From Manis javanica (Eukaryota > Chordata > Mammalia > Pholidota > Manidae), in the NCBI RefSeq assembly GCF_040802235.1, contig NC_133161.1, positions 47,295,001 to 47,359,000 of the forward strand: 64,000 bases of DNA. The letters run 5' to 3'. Positions 8,832 to 20,900 of the stretch are shown here, piece by piece. Below the pieces are notes generated by a model. It was given only the letters and a program-made list of their open reading frames with translations, was not told the origin of the DNA and made no database searches. A program made the position numbers and the translations under genes. Each line of letters starts with the position of its first letter. Position 1 is the stretch's first letter.

Positions 8832-11054
8832 CTATGTTGTTGCAAATGGTAGGATTTGTTTTCTTCTTATGGCTGAATAATATTCCATTGTGTATATGTA
8901 CCACATCTTCTTTATCCATTCATCTACTGATGGACACTTAGGTTGCTTCCATTTCTTGGCCATTGTAAATAGTGCTGCGATAAACATAGGGGTGCATCTG
9001 TCTTTTTCAAACTGGAGTGCTGCATCCTTAGGGTAAACTCCTAGAAGTGGAATTCCTGGGTCAAATGGTAAGTCTATTTTGAGCATTTTGAGGAACCTCC
9101 ATATTACTTTCCACAATGGTTGAACTAATTTACATTCCCACCAGCAGTGTAAGAGGGTTCCCCTTTGTCCGCAACCTCGCCAACATATGTTGTTGTTTGT
9201 CTTTTGGATTCTGGCCATCCTTCCTGGTATGAGGTGATATCTCATTGTGGTTTTAATTTGCATTCCTCTGATAACTACCAATGTGGAGCATCTTTTCATG
9301 TGTCTGCTGGCCATCTGAATTTCTTCTTTGGAGAACTGTCTGTTCAGCTCTTATGCCCATTTTTTAACTGGATTATTTGCTCTTCGTTTGTTGAGGTGCA
9401 TGAGCTCTTTATAATAATTTTGGATGTCAAGCCTTTATCGGATCTGTCATTTATGAATATATTCTCCCATACTGTAGAATATATTTTTGTTCTATTGATG
9501 GTGTCCTTTGCTTTTTAGTTTGATGTAGTCCCATGAGTTCATTTTTGCTTTTGTTTCCCTTGCCCAAGGAGATGCATTCAGGAAGAAGTTGTTCATGCTT
9601 ATATTCAAGAGATTTTTGCCTATGTTTTTTTCTAAGAGTTTTATGGTTTCATGACTTATATTCAGATCTTTGATCCATTTCGAGTTTACTTTTGTATATG
9701 GGGTTAAACAATAATCCAGTTCCATTCTCTTCCATGTAGCTGTCCAATTTTGCCAACACCAACTGTTGAAGAGGCTGTCATTTCCCCCATTGTATGTCCA
9801 TGGCTCCTTTATCGTATATTAATTGACCATATATGTTTGGGTTTATATCAGGGCTCTCTAGTCTGTTCCATAAGTTGGGGAGCATAGTCCCCCCAGCTTT
9901 ATTCTTCCCTCTCAGGGTTGCTTTGGCTATTCGGGGTCTTTTGTAGTTACATATGAGTTTTAGAATGATTTTCTCTAGTTCGTTGAAGGATATTGTTGGT
10001 ATTTTGATAAGAATTGTATTGAATCTGTAGATTGCTTTAGGCAGGATGGCCAGTTTGACAATATTAACTCTTCCTATGCATGCGCACGGATGTGTTTCCA
10101 TTTATTGGTATCTTCTTTAATTTCTCTCATGAGTGTCTTATAGTTTTCAGAGTATAGGTCTTTCACTTCCTTGGATAGGTTTAGGTTTATTCCTAGGTAT
10201 TTTATTCTTTTTGATGCAACTGTGAATGGAATTGTTTTCCTGATTTGTCTTTCTGCTAGTTCATTGTAGTGTATAGGAAAGCCACAGATTTCTGCATATT
10301 AATTTTGTATCCTGCAACTTTGCTGAATTCAGATATTAGATCTTGTGGTTTAGGAGTGGAGTCTTTAGGTTTTTTATGTATAATATCATGTCTTCTGCAA
10401 ACAGGGACAGTTCAACTTTTTCCTTGCCAATCTGGATGCCTTTTATTTCTTTGTGTTGTCTGATTGCCATGGCTAGGACCACCAGAACTATGTTGAATAG
10501 TAGTGGGGAGAGTGGGCATCCTTGTCTTGTTCCTGATGTTAAAGAAAAAGCTTTCAGCTTCTCGCTGTTAAGTATAATTTTGGCTGTGGGTTTGTCATAT
10601 ATGGCCTTTATTATGTTAAAGTACTTTGCCTCTATACCCATTTTGTTGAGAGTTTTTATCATAAATGGATGCTGAATTTTGTCCAATGCTTTTTCAGCAT
10701 CTATGGAGATGATCATGTGGTTTATATCCTTTTTGTTGATGTGGTGGTAGATGATGTTGATGGATTTTCGAGTGTTGTACCATCTTTGCATCCCTGGAAT
10801 AAATCCTGCTTGATCATGTGGATGATCTTTTTAATGTATTTTTGAATTTGGTTTGTTAATATTTTGTTGAGTATTTTTGCATCTAAGTTCATCAGGGATA
10901 TTGGTCTGTAATTTTCTTTTTTGGTGGGTTCTTTCCCTGATTTTGGTATTAGAGTGATGCTAGCCTCATAGAATGAGTTTGGAATTATTCCCTCTTCTAC
11001 TCTTTGGAAAACCTCAAGGAGGATGAGTATTAGGTCTTCACTAAATGTTTGATG
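8832..11054 (-). pseudogene. L1-C ORF2, C-terminal part, broken
   Basis: Fragments at 10,791-10,336 (RT palm: [29 protein letters not shown], and FAEDM where FADD is expected), 10,101-9778, 9725-9492 and 9314-8832 (C-terminal Cys-containing region) lie in different frames. The catalytic FADD carries Asp-to-Glu/Asp decay and several frameshifts separate the parts. The 5' part continues beyond the nested insertion at 14,372. Confidence 0.9.
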
Positions 11055-11069
11055 AAATTCAGCAGTGAA
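11055..11069. repeat. Target-site duplication, left copy
   Basis: AAATTCAGCAGTGAA here is repeated exactly at 14,357-14,371. The two copies flank the 3.29-kb nested insertion, and the L1-C ORF2 sequence continues collinearly across it. Confidence 0.93.
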
Positions 11070-12506
11070 TGGTCAATTAATATTTGATAAAGGAGCCATC
11101 GACATACAATGGTGAAATGACAGACTCTTCAACAGATGGTGCTTGCAAAACTGGACAGCTACATGTAGGAGAATGAAACTGGACCATTGCCTAACCCCAT
11201 ATACAAAAGTAAACTCAAAATGGATCAAAGACCTGAATGTAAGTCATGAAACCATTAAACTTTTGGAAAAAAACATAGGCAAAAACCTCTTAGACATAAA
11301 CATGAGTGACCTCTTCTTGAACATATCTTCCCAGGCAAGGAAAACAACAGCAAAAATGAACAAGTGGGACTATATTAAGCTGAAAAGCTTCTGTACAGCG
11401 AAAGACACCATCAATAGAACAAAAAGGAACCCTACAGTATGGGAGAATATATTTGAAAATGACAGATCTGATAAAGGCTTGACGTCCAGAATATATAAAG
11501 AGCTCACATGCCTCAACAAACAAAAAACAAATATCCCAATTAAAAAATGGGCAGAGGAACTGAACAGACAGTTCTCTAAAAAAGAAATACAGATGGCCAA
11601 CAGACACATGAAAAGATGCTCCACATCGCTAATTATCAGAGAAATGCAAATTAAAACTACAATGAGGTATCACCTCACACCAGTAAGGATAGCTGCCATC
11701 CAAAAGACAAATAACAACAAATGTTGGCGAGGCTGTGGAGAAAGGGGAACCCTCCTACACTGCTGGTGGGAATGTAAATTAGTTCAACCATTGTGGAAAG
11801 CAGTTTGGAGGTACATCAAAATGCTCAAAACAGACTTACCATTTGACCCAGGAATTCCACTCCTAGGAATTTACCCTAAGAAAGCAGCAAATCAAGTTTG
11901 AGAAAGACAGATGCACCACTATGTTTATCGCAGCACTATTTACAATAGCCAAGAATTGGAAGCAACCTAAATGTCCATCGATAGATGAATGGATAAAGAA
12001 GATGTGGTACATATATACAATGGAATACTACTCAGCCATAAGAAAAGGGCAAAGCCTACCATTTGCAGCAACATGGATGGAGCTGAAGGGTATTATGCTC
12101 AGCGAAATAAGCCAAGCGGAGAAAGAGAAATACCAAATGATTTCACTCATCTGTGGAGTATAAGAAGAAAGGAAAAACTGAAGGAACAAAACAGCAGCAG
12201 AATCACAGAACCCAACAATGGACTAACAGGTACCAAAGGGAAAGGGAGTGGGGAGGATGGGTGGGTAGGGAGGGATAAGGGGGAGGGAAGAAGAAGGTGG
12301 GTATTAAGATTAGCATGCATGGGGTGGGGTGGTAGAAAGGGGAGGGCTGTACAACACAGAGAAGACAAGTAGTGATTCTACAACACTTTGCTGTGCTGAT
12401 GGACAGTGACTGTAAAGGGGTTTAAAGGGGGACCTGGTATAGGGGAGAGCCTAGTAAACATAATATTCATCTTGTAAGTGTAGATTAATGATAACAAAAA
12501 AAAAAA
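11070..12506 (+). mobile_element. L1-E, 5'-truncated young L1 (ORF2 end and 3' UTR)
   Basis: The element starts within ORF2, equivalent to about 2573 in L1-A. It runs to the 3' UTR, with the G-rich tract at about 12,245-12,360, and an A-run at 12,496-12,506. The ORF2 C-terminal frame is open at 11,143-11,901, including [16 protein letters not shown]. One indel near 11,890 shifts it to the frame open at 11,921-12,163. Peptides are nearly identical to L1-A, so both came from the same recent source lineage. Confidence 0.92.
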
Positions 12507-14138
12507 GCAGTTCCTGTGTGGTGACCTCCAATGAGTTCTATACAATGGTATAAAGGGCATATCAAAGTGTGGGCAAAGGGTCTGTTTGTGTTTATACAGA
12601 GGATCAAAGCCTAATTTGGCTACCCCGAAAATGAACTAAGATACGATATGAAAAAGAACTTCCAACATCAGCACTCTCTGGAAGACTCATGCCAGAAGAT
12701 GATCATCAAAAAACCCCAACAAAAATCCGCATGCTGCTACAGGTATAGATGCACTCATCCCACCAGTTCCTGGACTTGCCATGGTAATGAAGAAGGATAT
12801 ATCTAAGCTGGCCTGTGCATACAGTAAAACAACAAATTTGACTGGATCTATACTGTTGGAACTCAACCAAGAATTAGGAGAAGTCAAATTGTAGCGCTCC
12901 AACATCTTACAACTACAGACTATTTACTGTTAAAAGAACATATGGGATGTGAACAGTCCCCAGGAATGCACTGTTTTAATTTGTCTGATTTCTCTCAGAC
13001 TGTTCAAGTTCTGTTGGACAATATCCATCATATCATAGATAAGTTTTCACAAATGCCTAAGGTGACTAACTGGTTTTCTTGGTTTCACTGGAGATGGCTG
13101 GTAATTATAGGTATGCTTTGGTTATGTAACTGTACTCCTATTATGTTAATGTGTGTGTACAATTTAATTAGTAGTTTAAAACCTATACATGCTGAAGTTA
13201 CTCTACAAGAAGATATGTCAAAGAAATAATCAATCTTCCCATGTTTTTCTTCCACCTGCTACTTCTATAGCTTTTCTTCTTCCTTCCTAATTACAACCCC
13301 TAAATAGAATTCATGCCTCATATCGAATTTACCGTGTATCACAATTCTTCCAAGTGGTAAAGATACCTCAAGACAAATGCTGGGCATAGAAGCCACAGGG
13401 TATAAATATGAAAGAAGTAAAAACCTAACCTTTTCAAACAATAAGGCTTCTCTCTCACTTACCAACTTTACATTTCCCTGTATGGCCCCGGAAGATGACT
13501 GGTTAGCCAGAGACGGGTAAGATTCCTCAAGGGAGGAACAACCTAAGACAGGCACAGTTGCAGGGGGGCCATTAGGTGAGAAATTGGGGATCAACAGAGA
13601 TGAGCTTAGAACCTCTCTCCCCCTGTTCTGAGAGAAATCTTCTGCATCTGTGGATATTTTATTGCCCTTGTGTAGCTTGGATTAACACATAGTCTACAGG
13701 CACACACCTGATCATCTACATTTGCTCTCTTACAACACTAAACTATGTTTTCTACCTTTATCTTGCATCTACCTACCACTTCAGCATTTTATTTAAAATA
13801 ATAATAATAAAGAGAGAAATGTGGTATCCACATATAAATCAAGTATAAAAATCAAACAAATATTCATATTTGAACTGACTGTTTATAGTTCATAATGCGT
13901 GATCAAAACTGAAAGCCTCTGTGATGACTGCCCTTGTACTGTTCACCATGTAACTTATTCACTATGTAAGAATTTGTTCTCCATGTAAGAACTTGTTTGT
14001 TATGCTTCAGAAGATTGGAGATCGATGAAAACTAGGCTTGGGGTGGATTAATGATTATACATTAAGCACTGAGTCCCCTATACAGAATTTTATTGTTGTT
14101 AACAACCATTTGATCAATAAATAGGAGAGATGCCCTCA
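12507..14138 (+). pseudogene. ERV env (TM part) plus 3' LTR passenger, right copy
   Basis: This segment carries env-derived sequence with an open stretch at 12,942-13,229. That stretch has the post-heptad Cys region, HIIDKF, WFSWFHWRW, and a membrane anchor followed by a short tail. The Cys motif reads CX7C (GCEQSPGMHCF) rather than the canonical CX6CC, so the disulfide-linking Cys pair is altered. A stop interrupts the heptad region near 12,890. About 590 bp downstream are non-coding, followed by a purine-rich tract (AATAAAGAGAGAAA, 13,806-13,819) and an LTR beginning TGTGGTATCC. No SU, pol or gag is present. The copy is collinear with 1-956 (inverted). The transmembrane-subunit call is from domain order; the ERV family is unassigned. 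Confidence 0.72.
13820..14138 (+). repeat. Partial ERV LTR (U3-R) ending at its poly(A) site
   Basis: The LTR starts with TG directly after a polypurine tract. It carries AATAAA at 14,116-14,121 and stops about 17 bases later at GATGCCCTC, followed by CA/A-rich sequence. No U5 or second LTR follows. This fits an RNA cleaved at the R poly(A) site and then copied by L1 machinery, rather than a provirus. Confidence 0.75.
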
Positions 14139-14155
14139 CACACACACACAAAAAA

Positions 14156-14350
14156 GTACACACTTCCAATTGTAAAATAAATAAGTAACCGGGATGTAAT
14201 GTATAGCAATAAGGAACATAGTCAAAATATTGTAACAACTTGGTATGGTGATAGCTGGTACCTAGAATAAATGTTCAATCACTGTGTTGTACACCTGAAA
14301 CTAATGTAATACTGTGTGTCAACTACCCTTTAATAAAAAATAATTATCTT
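14156..14350 (+). mobile_element. Old L1-like 3' end as the outermost transduced tail
   Basis: The sequence resembles L1 3' ends of older mammalian families, with GTACACCTGAAACTAATGTAAT and a terminal TTTAATAAAAAATAATT. An A-run of about nine bases at 14,351-14,359 abuts the right target-site duplication. It was probably the genomic flank of the source locus and supplied the final poly(A) signal. Confidence 0.75.
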
Positions 14351-14356
14351 AAAAAA

Positions 14357-14371
14357 AAATTCAGCAGTGAA
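14357..14371. repeat. Target-site duplication, right copy
   Basis: Exact 15-bp copy of 11,055-11,069. L1-C ORF2 resumes immediately after it. Confidence 0.93.
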
Positions 14372-15818
14372 GATATCTGGTCGAGGGATTTTGTTCTTAA
14401 GTAGCTTTTTGATTACCAGTTCAATTTCATTGCTGATAATTGTTCTGTTCAGATTTTCTGTTTCCTCCTTGGTCAGTTTTGGAAGGTTGTATTTTTCTAG
14501 AAAGTTGTCCATTTCTTTTAGGTTATCCAGTTTGTTAGCATATAATTTTTCATAGTATTCTCTAATAATTCATTTTTTGTATTTCTGTGGTGTCCGTAGT
14601 GATTTTTCCTGTCTCATTTCTGATTCTGTTTATGTGTGTAGACTCTCTTTTTTTCTTGATAAGTCTGGCTAGGGGGTTATCTATTTTGTTTATTTTCTCG
14701 AAGAAGCAGCTCTTGCTTTCATTGATTCTTTCTATTGTTTTTTATGCTTCTCAATCTATTTATTTCTGTTCTAATCTTTCTTATGTCCCTCCTTCTACTG
14801 ACTTTGGGCCTCATTTGTTCTTCTTTTTTCTAGTTTCATTAATTGTGAGTTTAGACTGCTCATGTGGGATTGTTCTTCTTTCCTGAGATAGGCCTGTATT
14901 GCAATATACTTTCCTCTTGGCATGGCCTTCTCTGCGTCCCACAGATTTTGTGGTGTTGATTTATTGTTGTCATTTGTCTCCATTTATTGCTTGATCACTG
15001 TTTTTATTTGGTCATTGATCCATTGGTTTTAGTAGCATGTTGTGAAGCCTCCATGTGTTTGTGGGATTTTTCATTTTCTTTGCATAATTTATTTCTAGTT
15101 TCATACCATTGTGGTCTGAGAAACTGGTTGGTACAATTTCAATCTTTTTGAATTTACTGAGGCTCTTTTTGTGGCCTAGTATATGATCTATTCTTGAAAA
15201 TGTTCGTGTATACTTGAGAAGAATGTGTATTCTGCTATTTTGGGGTGTAGAGTTCTGTAGATGTGTTAGGTCCATCTGTTCTAGTGTGTTGTTCAGTGCC
15301 TCTGTGTCCTGACTTATTTTCTGTCTGGTTGATCCATCCTTCAGAGTGAGTGGAGTGTTGAAGTCTCCTAGAATGAATGCATTGCATTCTATTTCCCCTT
15401 TTAATTCTGTTAGTATTTGTTTCACATATGTAGGTGCTCCTTTGTTGGGCGCACAGATATTTATAATGGTTATATCTTCTTGTTGGATTGACCCTATCAT
15501 TATGTAGTGTCCTTCTTTATCTCTTGTGACTTTCTTTGTTTTGAAGTCTATTTTATCTGATACACGTACTGCAACTCCTGCTTTTTTCTCTCTGTTAGTT
15601 GTATGAAATATCTTTTTCCATCCCTTCACTTTTAGTCTGTGTATGTCTTTGGGTTTAAAGTGAGTCTCTTGTATGCGGCATATAGATGGGTTTTGTTTTT
15701 TTATCCATTTAGTGACTCTGTGTCTTTTGATTGGTGCATTCAGTCCATTTACATTTAGGGTGATTATCAATAAGAATATACTTATTGCCATTGCAGACTT
15801 TAGATTCGTGGTTACCAA
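14372..15818 (-). pseudogene. L1-C ORF2, N-terminal part, broken
   Basis: A 268-codon open stretch (15,818-15,012) carries the APE-type endonuclease: [30 protein letters not shown] and FSDHNG. It is followed by degraded inter-domain sequence with frameshifts (14,983-14,795 and 14,512-14,330). The RT half lies beyond the nested insertion. Confidence 0.9.
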
Positions 15819-16099
15819 AGGTTCTAGGTTAACTTCCTTACTATGTAAGAGTCTAACTTAACTCACTTAGTATGCTATTACAAACACACTCGTAAGGTTC
15901 TTTTTTTTCTCCTCCTTTTTCTTCCCCCTCCATTCTTTATATATTTGGTATCATATTCTGTACCCTTTGTCTATCCCTTGATTGACTTTGGGAATAGTTA
16001 ATTTAATTTTGCATTTGCTTGGTAATTAGCTGTTCTACTTTCTTTACTGTGGTTTTATTATCTCTGGTAACAGTATTAAACCTTAGGAACACTTCCATC

Positions 16100-16945
16100 T
16101 ATAGCAGTCCCTCCATCATACACTGTAGAGATGGTTTGTGGGAGGTAAATTCTCTCAACTTTTGCTTATGTGGAAATTAATCCTTCTTTCAAATTTAAAT
16201 GATAATTTTCCTGGATAAAGTAATCTTGGTTCAAGGTCCTTCTGCTTCATTGCATTAAATATATCATGCCACTCCCTCTGGCCTGTAAGGTTTCTGCTGA
16301 GAAGTCTGATGATAGCCTGATTGGCTTTCCTTTGTATGTGATCTTATTTCTCTCTTTAGCTGCTTTTAATAGTCTGTACTTATTCTTGATCTTTGCTATC
16401 TTAATTACTATATGTCTTGGTGTTGTCTTCTTTGGGTCCGTTGTGTTGGGAGATCTGTGGATCTCCATGGCCTGAAAGACTATCTCCTTCCCCAGATTGG
16501 GGAAGTTTTCAGCAATTACCTCCTCAAAGACACTTTCTATCCCTTTCTCTCTCTTCTTCTTCTTCTGGTATCCCTATGATGCGAATATTCTTCCGTTTGG
16601 ATTGGTCACACAGTTCTCTCAATATTCTTTCATTCTTAAAGATCCTTTTTTCTCTCTGTGCCTCAGCTTTTTTGTATTCCTCTTCTCCCCCTAGTTTCTA
16701 TTGCATTTATTGTCTCCTCCACCATATCTAATGTGCTTTTAATGCCCTCCATTGTGCTCTTCAACAATTGGATCTCTGACTGGAATTCATTCCTGAGTTC
16801 TTCAATATTTTTCTGTACCTCATGAGCATCTTAATGATTTTTATTTTGAAATCCCTTCATGAAGATTCATGAGGTTGATGTCATTTAAATCTTTCTCAGG
16901 TATTGTACTAATAATTTTAGTTTGAACCAGGCTCTTTTGGCATTT
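16100..16945 (-). pseudogene. L1-C ORF1, degraded
   Basis: Only short open pieces remain. One is 16,468-16,247, with the RRM-to-C-terminal signature RHIVIKIAKIKNKYRLLK, TYKGKPIRLSSDFS and ETLQAR. The coiled-coil part upstream is present but interrupted by stops. Boundaries are set by alignment to ORF1 of L1-A. Confidence 0.85.
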
Positions 16946-17955
16946 CATATTTGTATATGGCACCCTCTAGTGCCAAGAAGCTCTAGTATATGGCACCCTC
17001 TAGTGCCCAGAAGCTCTACTCCCTGGAGCTGCTCATCCCCTGAAGCAATGTCAGGGGTCGAAGGGGCATGTTATTGGTGCCTGGGTGGAGGAAAGAGTTG
17101 TTTCCTGCTTCCCGGCCACTATGCCTGTCTCCACTGCCTGAACCAGTGGGCCAAGCACACAGGTATAAGCCTCTATACTTTGCATTTGTAGTTGCAGTAG
17201 ACAGATATTCCCTCTGGCTGGCCTAACACCAGGGTAGGGTGTGCTGGTTTGAGAGCCAGGTGGGGCTGGTTAGGAGAAAGGTGCAGTAGGCTGCATATCA
17301 CAAATGGGGTCCTTGGAGCTGTGTAGCCAGCCAGGGAGATGGAGCACCTGAAAATCGTGAAAGCTCCCAACCTGCTGGGCAGAGTGCACCCTAATGGTTT
17401 TGTCTATGTCTACCTGTCCTTTCTCCTGAGCAGTAAGCTCTGGGCAATCCTTGCCTCTTTAGCAGCCCTCTTGCTGTTAGGAAGTCTCTCAGACTGCCTG
17501 CCTTTCTTTTGTCCCAGAACAGCCAGATATGGATCCCTGCTTTCCACAAGTGACTGGAATCTCAGTCTCTCCAGGAATTCTGCCAGTCTTAGCTTTCCAA
17601 CCCCCTAATCACGAGAGTACCATGCAAGCACCATAAAATGCAGGTTTGAGCTCCCAGAGCAGATCTCTGGAATTAGGTATTCAGCAGTCCCAGGCCTCCA
17701 CTCCCTCCCTGCTCAGTTTCTCTTCCTCCCACCAGTGAGCTGGTGTGGGGGAAGGGCTTGGGTCCCTCTGGGCCACAAGTTTGGTACCTTACCCTGTTCT
17801 GTGAGGTTTATTCTTTTCTCCAGGTGTATGCAGATTGGCACAGCCCTCTTTTCTGTTGCTCTTTCAGGATTAGTTGTATTAATTACATTTTTGTATTATA
17901 TGCAGTTTTAAGAGGAAGCCTCTGTGTTTCACTTCTCATGCTGCCATCTTTAGTC
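16946..17955 (-). promoter_or_regulatory. L1-C 5' UTR
   Basis: About 1 kb lies between the ORF1 remains and the L1 start. It lacks the GC-rich monomers of L1-A. It contains a 33-bp tandem duplication at 16,953-17,018 and otherwise unique moderately GC-rich sequence. Short open frames here show no recognisable protein. Confidence 0.75.
16953..17018. repeat. 33-bp tandem duplication in the L1-C 5' UTR
   Basis: Two adjacent units starting GTATATGGCACCCTC at 16,953 and 16,986 differ by one or two bases. Confidence 0.9.
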
Positions 17956-20900
17956 CTACTAGAAATTAGATCTTGATTTATCTAATAGTATCTGAATCTT
18001 TATAAATACTAGTTTAATAGATTGATAGGTATAAACATTTAGCACTAAACAAAGTACAGATATTTAAGGTTTCTTATAAAAAAAGAAGTCCTTCAGTTAT
18101 TAAAGATCTAAGCAACTACAATGTGGAATGAAGTCATGATAAGGCATTTGGTTCCTTCTTGTTATGGGAAATCTTGCAGGGTTTTAAGCAGGCAAGAAAG
18201 AGAATACAATTTATTTATTTTTATTTTTATTTTTTTAAGACTGTAAGAGGTCAGGAGTGGAGGCTGTGTAATCTTGGATCCCCATCCACTACTAGAGTCT
18301 ATGAAGTATAGTCCCTCAGTAAGTCATTCAAAAAATATACAGCCATTGACTCTTTAAGTGTAATAATGTCTAAGTGCTGCCCTGGGCACTGTATAATGAC
18401 CAAGAGCTCAGTGTAAATTAGAAAGCATTAAGTCCTCTAAGGGAGAGATACTTCCAGCTTGGAGAACCAGGAGTAGTTCATAGTTAAGGAGGGGATGGGG
18501 AGAATGACATTCCAGGAATGAGCAAGGAAGTCAAGAATTTCTGAGTCTGGGTGGTTGGTCCCCGGAGCCATTGGTGTCTCATCATGGTCATATATTCCAG
18601 TTCATTTGTGCTATTGTTGCTCAGCTCATATAAAGTGAGTCAGTACCAATTAAAGCTAATTTATAAAATGATAAATCCATAAAGCAGAGAGGCAAATCTT
18701 TGCTAATGTATTTGCCAGAATCTGACACCCCAGAAGTTTTAATTTGCTGTCACTGCAGTTTACCACTTTTGTGTGAATATTAATCATCTATGTTAGAAGA
18801 AAAGTGTGGTATATTTGGTTTCTGGAAAAGGTTGACTTATTTTTGTCTATTTGTGTGTCACTATGTTTATGAATACATAAACATAAAAGAAGGAGAACAC
18901 TCTAGGTGCAAAATGTAGAGCGGGCTCTCTGCATAGAGTGAAGGGGTGAGAAAAAGGGCAGTGTGGACAGAGGTTAGAGGCGGGGACAGGGCTAGAAACA
19001 GCTGTTGGGGCAGGTGACAGTGAGCTGGCCAACTGCTCTGCAGGGCCCCTGGGCAGTGATGTGGGCTCAGTCCAGGTTGGTGAATATGTAGGTAGGGGGT
19101 GTACAGGGGCTCCAGAGCACCTTGTTTTTTTCATGAAACCAACTCTGGTTTTTACTTCCTTTGCTGACAACCAGTACGAAATTATTCAGCAATCCTGTGG
19201 AATGGAATGGTCTTATCATGAAATCCTGTCTACCAGGTTTTGTTCATGTCGCAGACTTTAGGGCTGCAGCGAGCACTGGGTGCTCCCAAAGGCCCCTCTC
19301 AGCTGCTGCTCTGCCCATCTCAGGCCTCTGGAGTGTGGATTGTACAACCATGAAGCATAAAGATGGACAATTCAACCCAAGGTGGATTCAGTGGCAGCCA
19401 GTGCTTCCATGTGATAGTGCATAGTGGAATTACATTTTTGTGTGTAGAAACTCTAAAATTAGTGAATATCATTTCAAAATCGATGAATAATGTCTAAGAC
19501 TAAGAGCTTGAAAAAGGCAATTCATGTAGCTCCTTGAAAGACTGGACTGCAACCACCCAGGGGGGCAGTGTCCCGTCACTTGGCTGTCCGAGGTGCTCCC
19601 CACCTCCTCCCAAGTGCTCACTGCCTGCCCCATGATGGTTGTGAGGGACTCCACGTGACATAGCCAGTTCCTTCCCTCCCCAGTATTTCTAGGGCTTGAC
19701 TTTGTGTGTCACATCTTTATCTCCCTCAGTCTGGATTTTCAGTTTGAAAATTACTCAAAGGAGCACACACTTTGGAATCAGAGACCCAAATAGCAGTCCA
19801 GTGTGTCTGTTTCCATCCTAGTGACCTTCAACACATCCCTCGCCTTCCAAACCCCAGCTTTCCCCTCTGCTAAATTGGGGAAACACAGGTTAGTTATATG
19901 GAAAGCACCTCTCTTAGGTCCAGGCACACAGAAGTCACCCCAAAGCTAAATGGCAGAGGCATCTCCCGACTCTCCTGGTTCTAGAAACCGTGCACCCAGA
20001 AAAACATGCCCATTCCTAGGCAGCTAAAATCTTTATTTTAAAAAAATCCAAGTAAGCACAGTAAGCACAGGTAGATTTAGGCATATGGGAAGTGTCAGAA
20101 TTTAAGGAGCAAGTGAAAGGTCAAATACAAAACAGTCATGGCAGTCATGGCATATGTGCAATCACCAAAGCCCTCAGGTGCACTGAGAGTACCAAGGCTC
20201 TGGGAGAGTGAGGAGGGGCTTGGGACTTGGTAACCAGAGCATCGGCAAGAACAGGGACCAGCCTCAAGAACATGACAGCTCGGTTCAATCTCCGGGGCGT
20301 GTTCACCCCACAGCCCAGCGAGTCCATGGTGTCCTTCACCCGTGGGGCCCCTTTTGAGATGCAGATCTCTGAGAGTGATCCCTCTTCTAATAGAGAAGGG
20401 TTCATCAGAATTGGAAATCTGATCCAGTCAATCTTTGTTTTAAAATAAAGGGGCAGCATCTTGGAGGTTGGTTTCCCTGCACTGTCGGCTTCCCAACGTG
20501 GCCCACCCCAGAGGGAAAGGGTGGTGCTTCTGGAGGCCTAAGGAGGCTGCTTCCGTGGGGTTTCACCTGTCTGTCTGAATGAAGGTCGGCAAGCTTTCTC
20601 TTTAGCTGTGAGGAAGCTTTCCTCTGGACATTTCCTTCAGAACATTAAGTATGGGCATAGGGTGGTGGGTGGAGGCGGCTTTTCCATTTTCTGTTTGAGC
20701 ACCCCATCACTTTCAGCTGTTGCCTGCAGGACTTAGGGCTGATTGGTAGCAAGGAGGGGTGGTGGTGGAGGAGCAGTGGAGCTGAATGGGCATGGGCCGT
20801 GGCATGCTTCACAGGTAGAGAAACTGGAGCCATGGGGTCCTGAGAAGGGAAGCCACGTGCCAGCCACTGTGGCCGCACCACTCCAGAACTCCCGATACAG

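Larger units (their letters stand above)
11070..14356 (+). mobile_element. Composite L1-E / ERV-tail retrotransposon insertion
   Basis: A single 3,287-bp insertion is bounded by a perfect 15-bp target-site duplication and ends in an A-run. In order it contains a 5'-truncated young L1 (11,070-12,506), an ERV env/LTR segment (12,507-14,138), a short CA/A-rich run, and an old L1-like 3' tail (14,156-14,350). All are on the plus strand. Because one duplication encloses everything, the parts were inserted together as one RNA. This is the signature of L1 3' transduction with at least two successive polyadenylation sites. Confidence 0.9.
8416..17955 (-). mobile_element. L1-C, older full-length LINE-1, split by a nested insertion
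   Basis: This is a complete but decayed LINE-1 on the minus strand. In plus-strand order it has an A-rich tail (8416-8452), 3' UTR (to about 8831), ORF2 remains (8832-11,054 and 14,372-15,818), an inter-ORF region, ORF1 remains (about 16,100-16,945) and a 5' UTR to a typical L1 start near 17,955 (minus strand AAGATGGCAGCATGAGA). The stretch 11,055-14,371 is a later insertion with its duplicated target site. Its 5' UTR shares no obvious sequence with that of L1-A, although the two coding regions align throughout. Confidence 0.92.

Noticed and set aside
14130..14155. CA-repeat/A-rich run considered as an independent microsatellite or CRISPR-like signal
   Set aside because: It is explained as the poly(A) junction of the ERV tail that gained CA repeats. 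No CRISPR-type spacing exists and the genome is mammalian.
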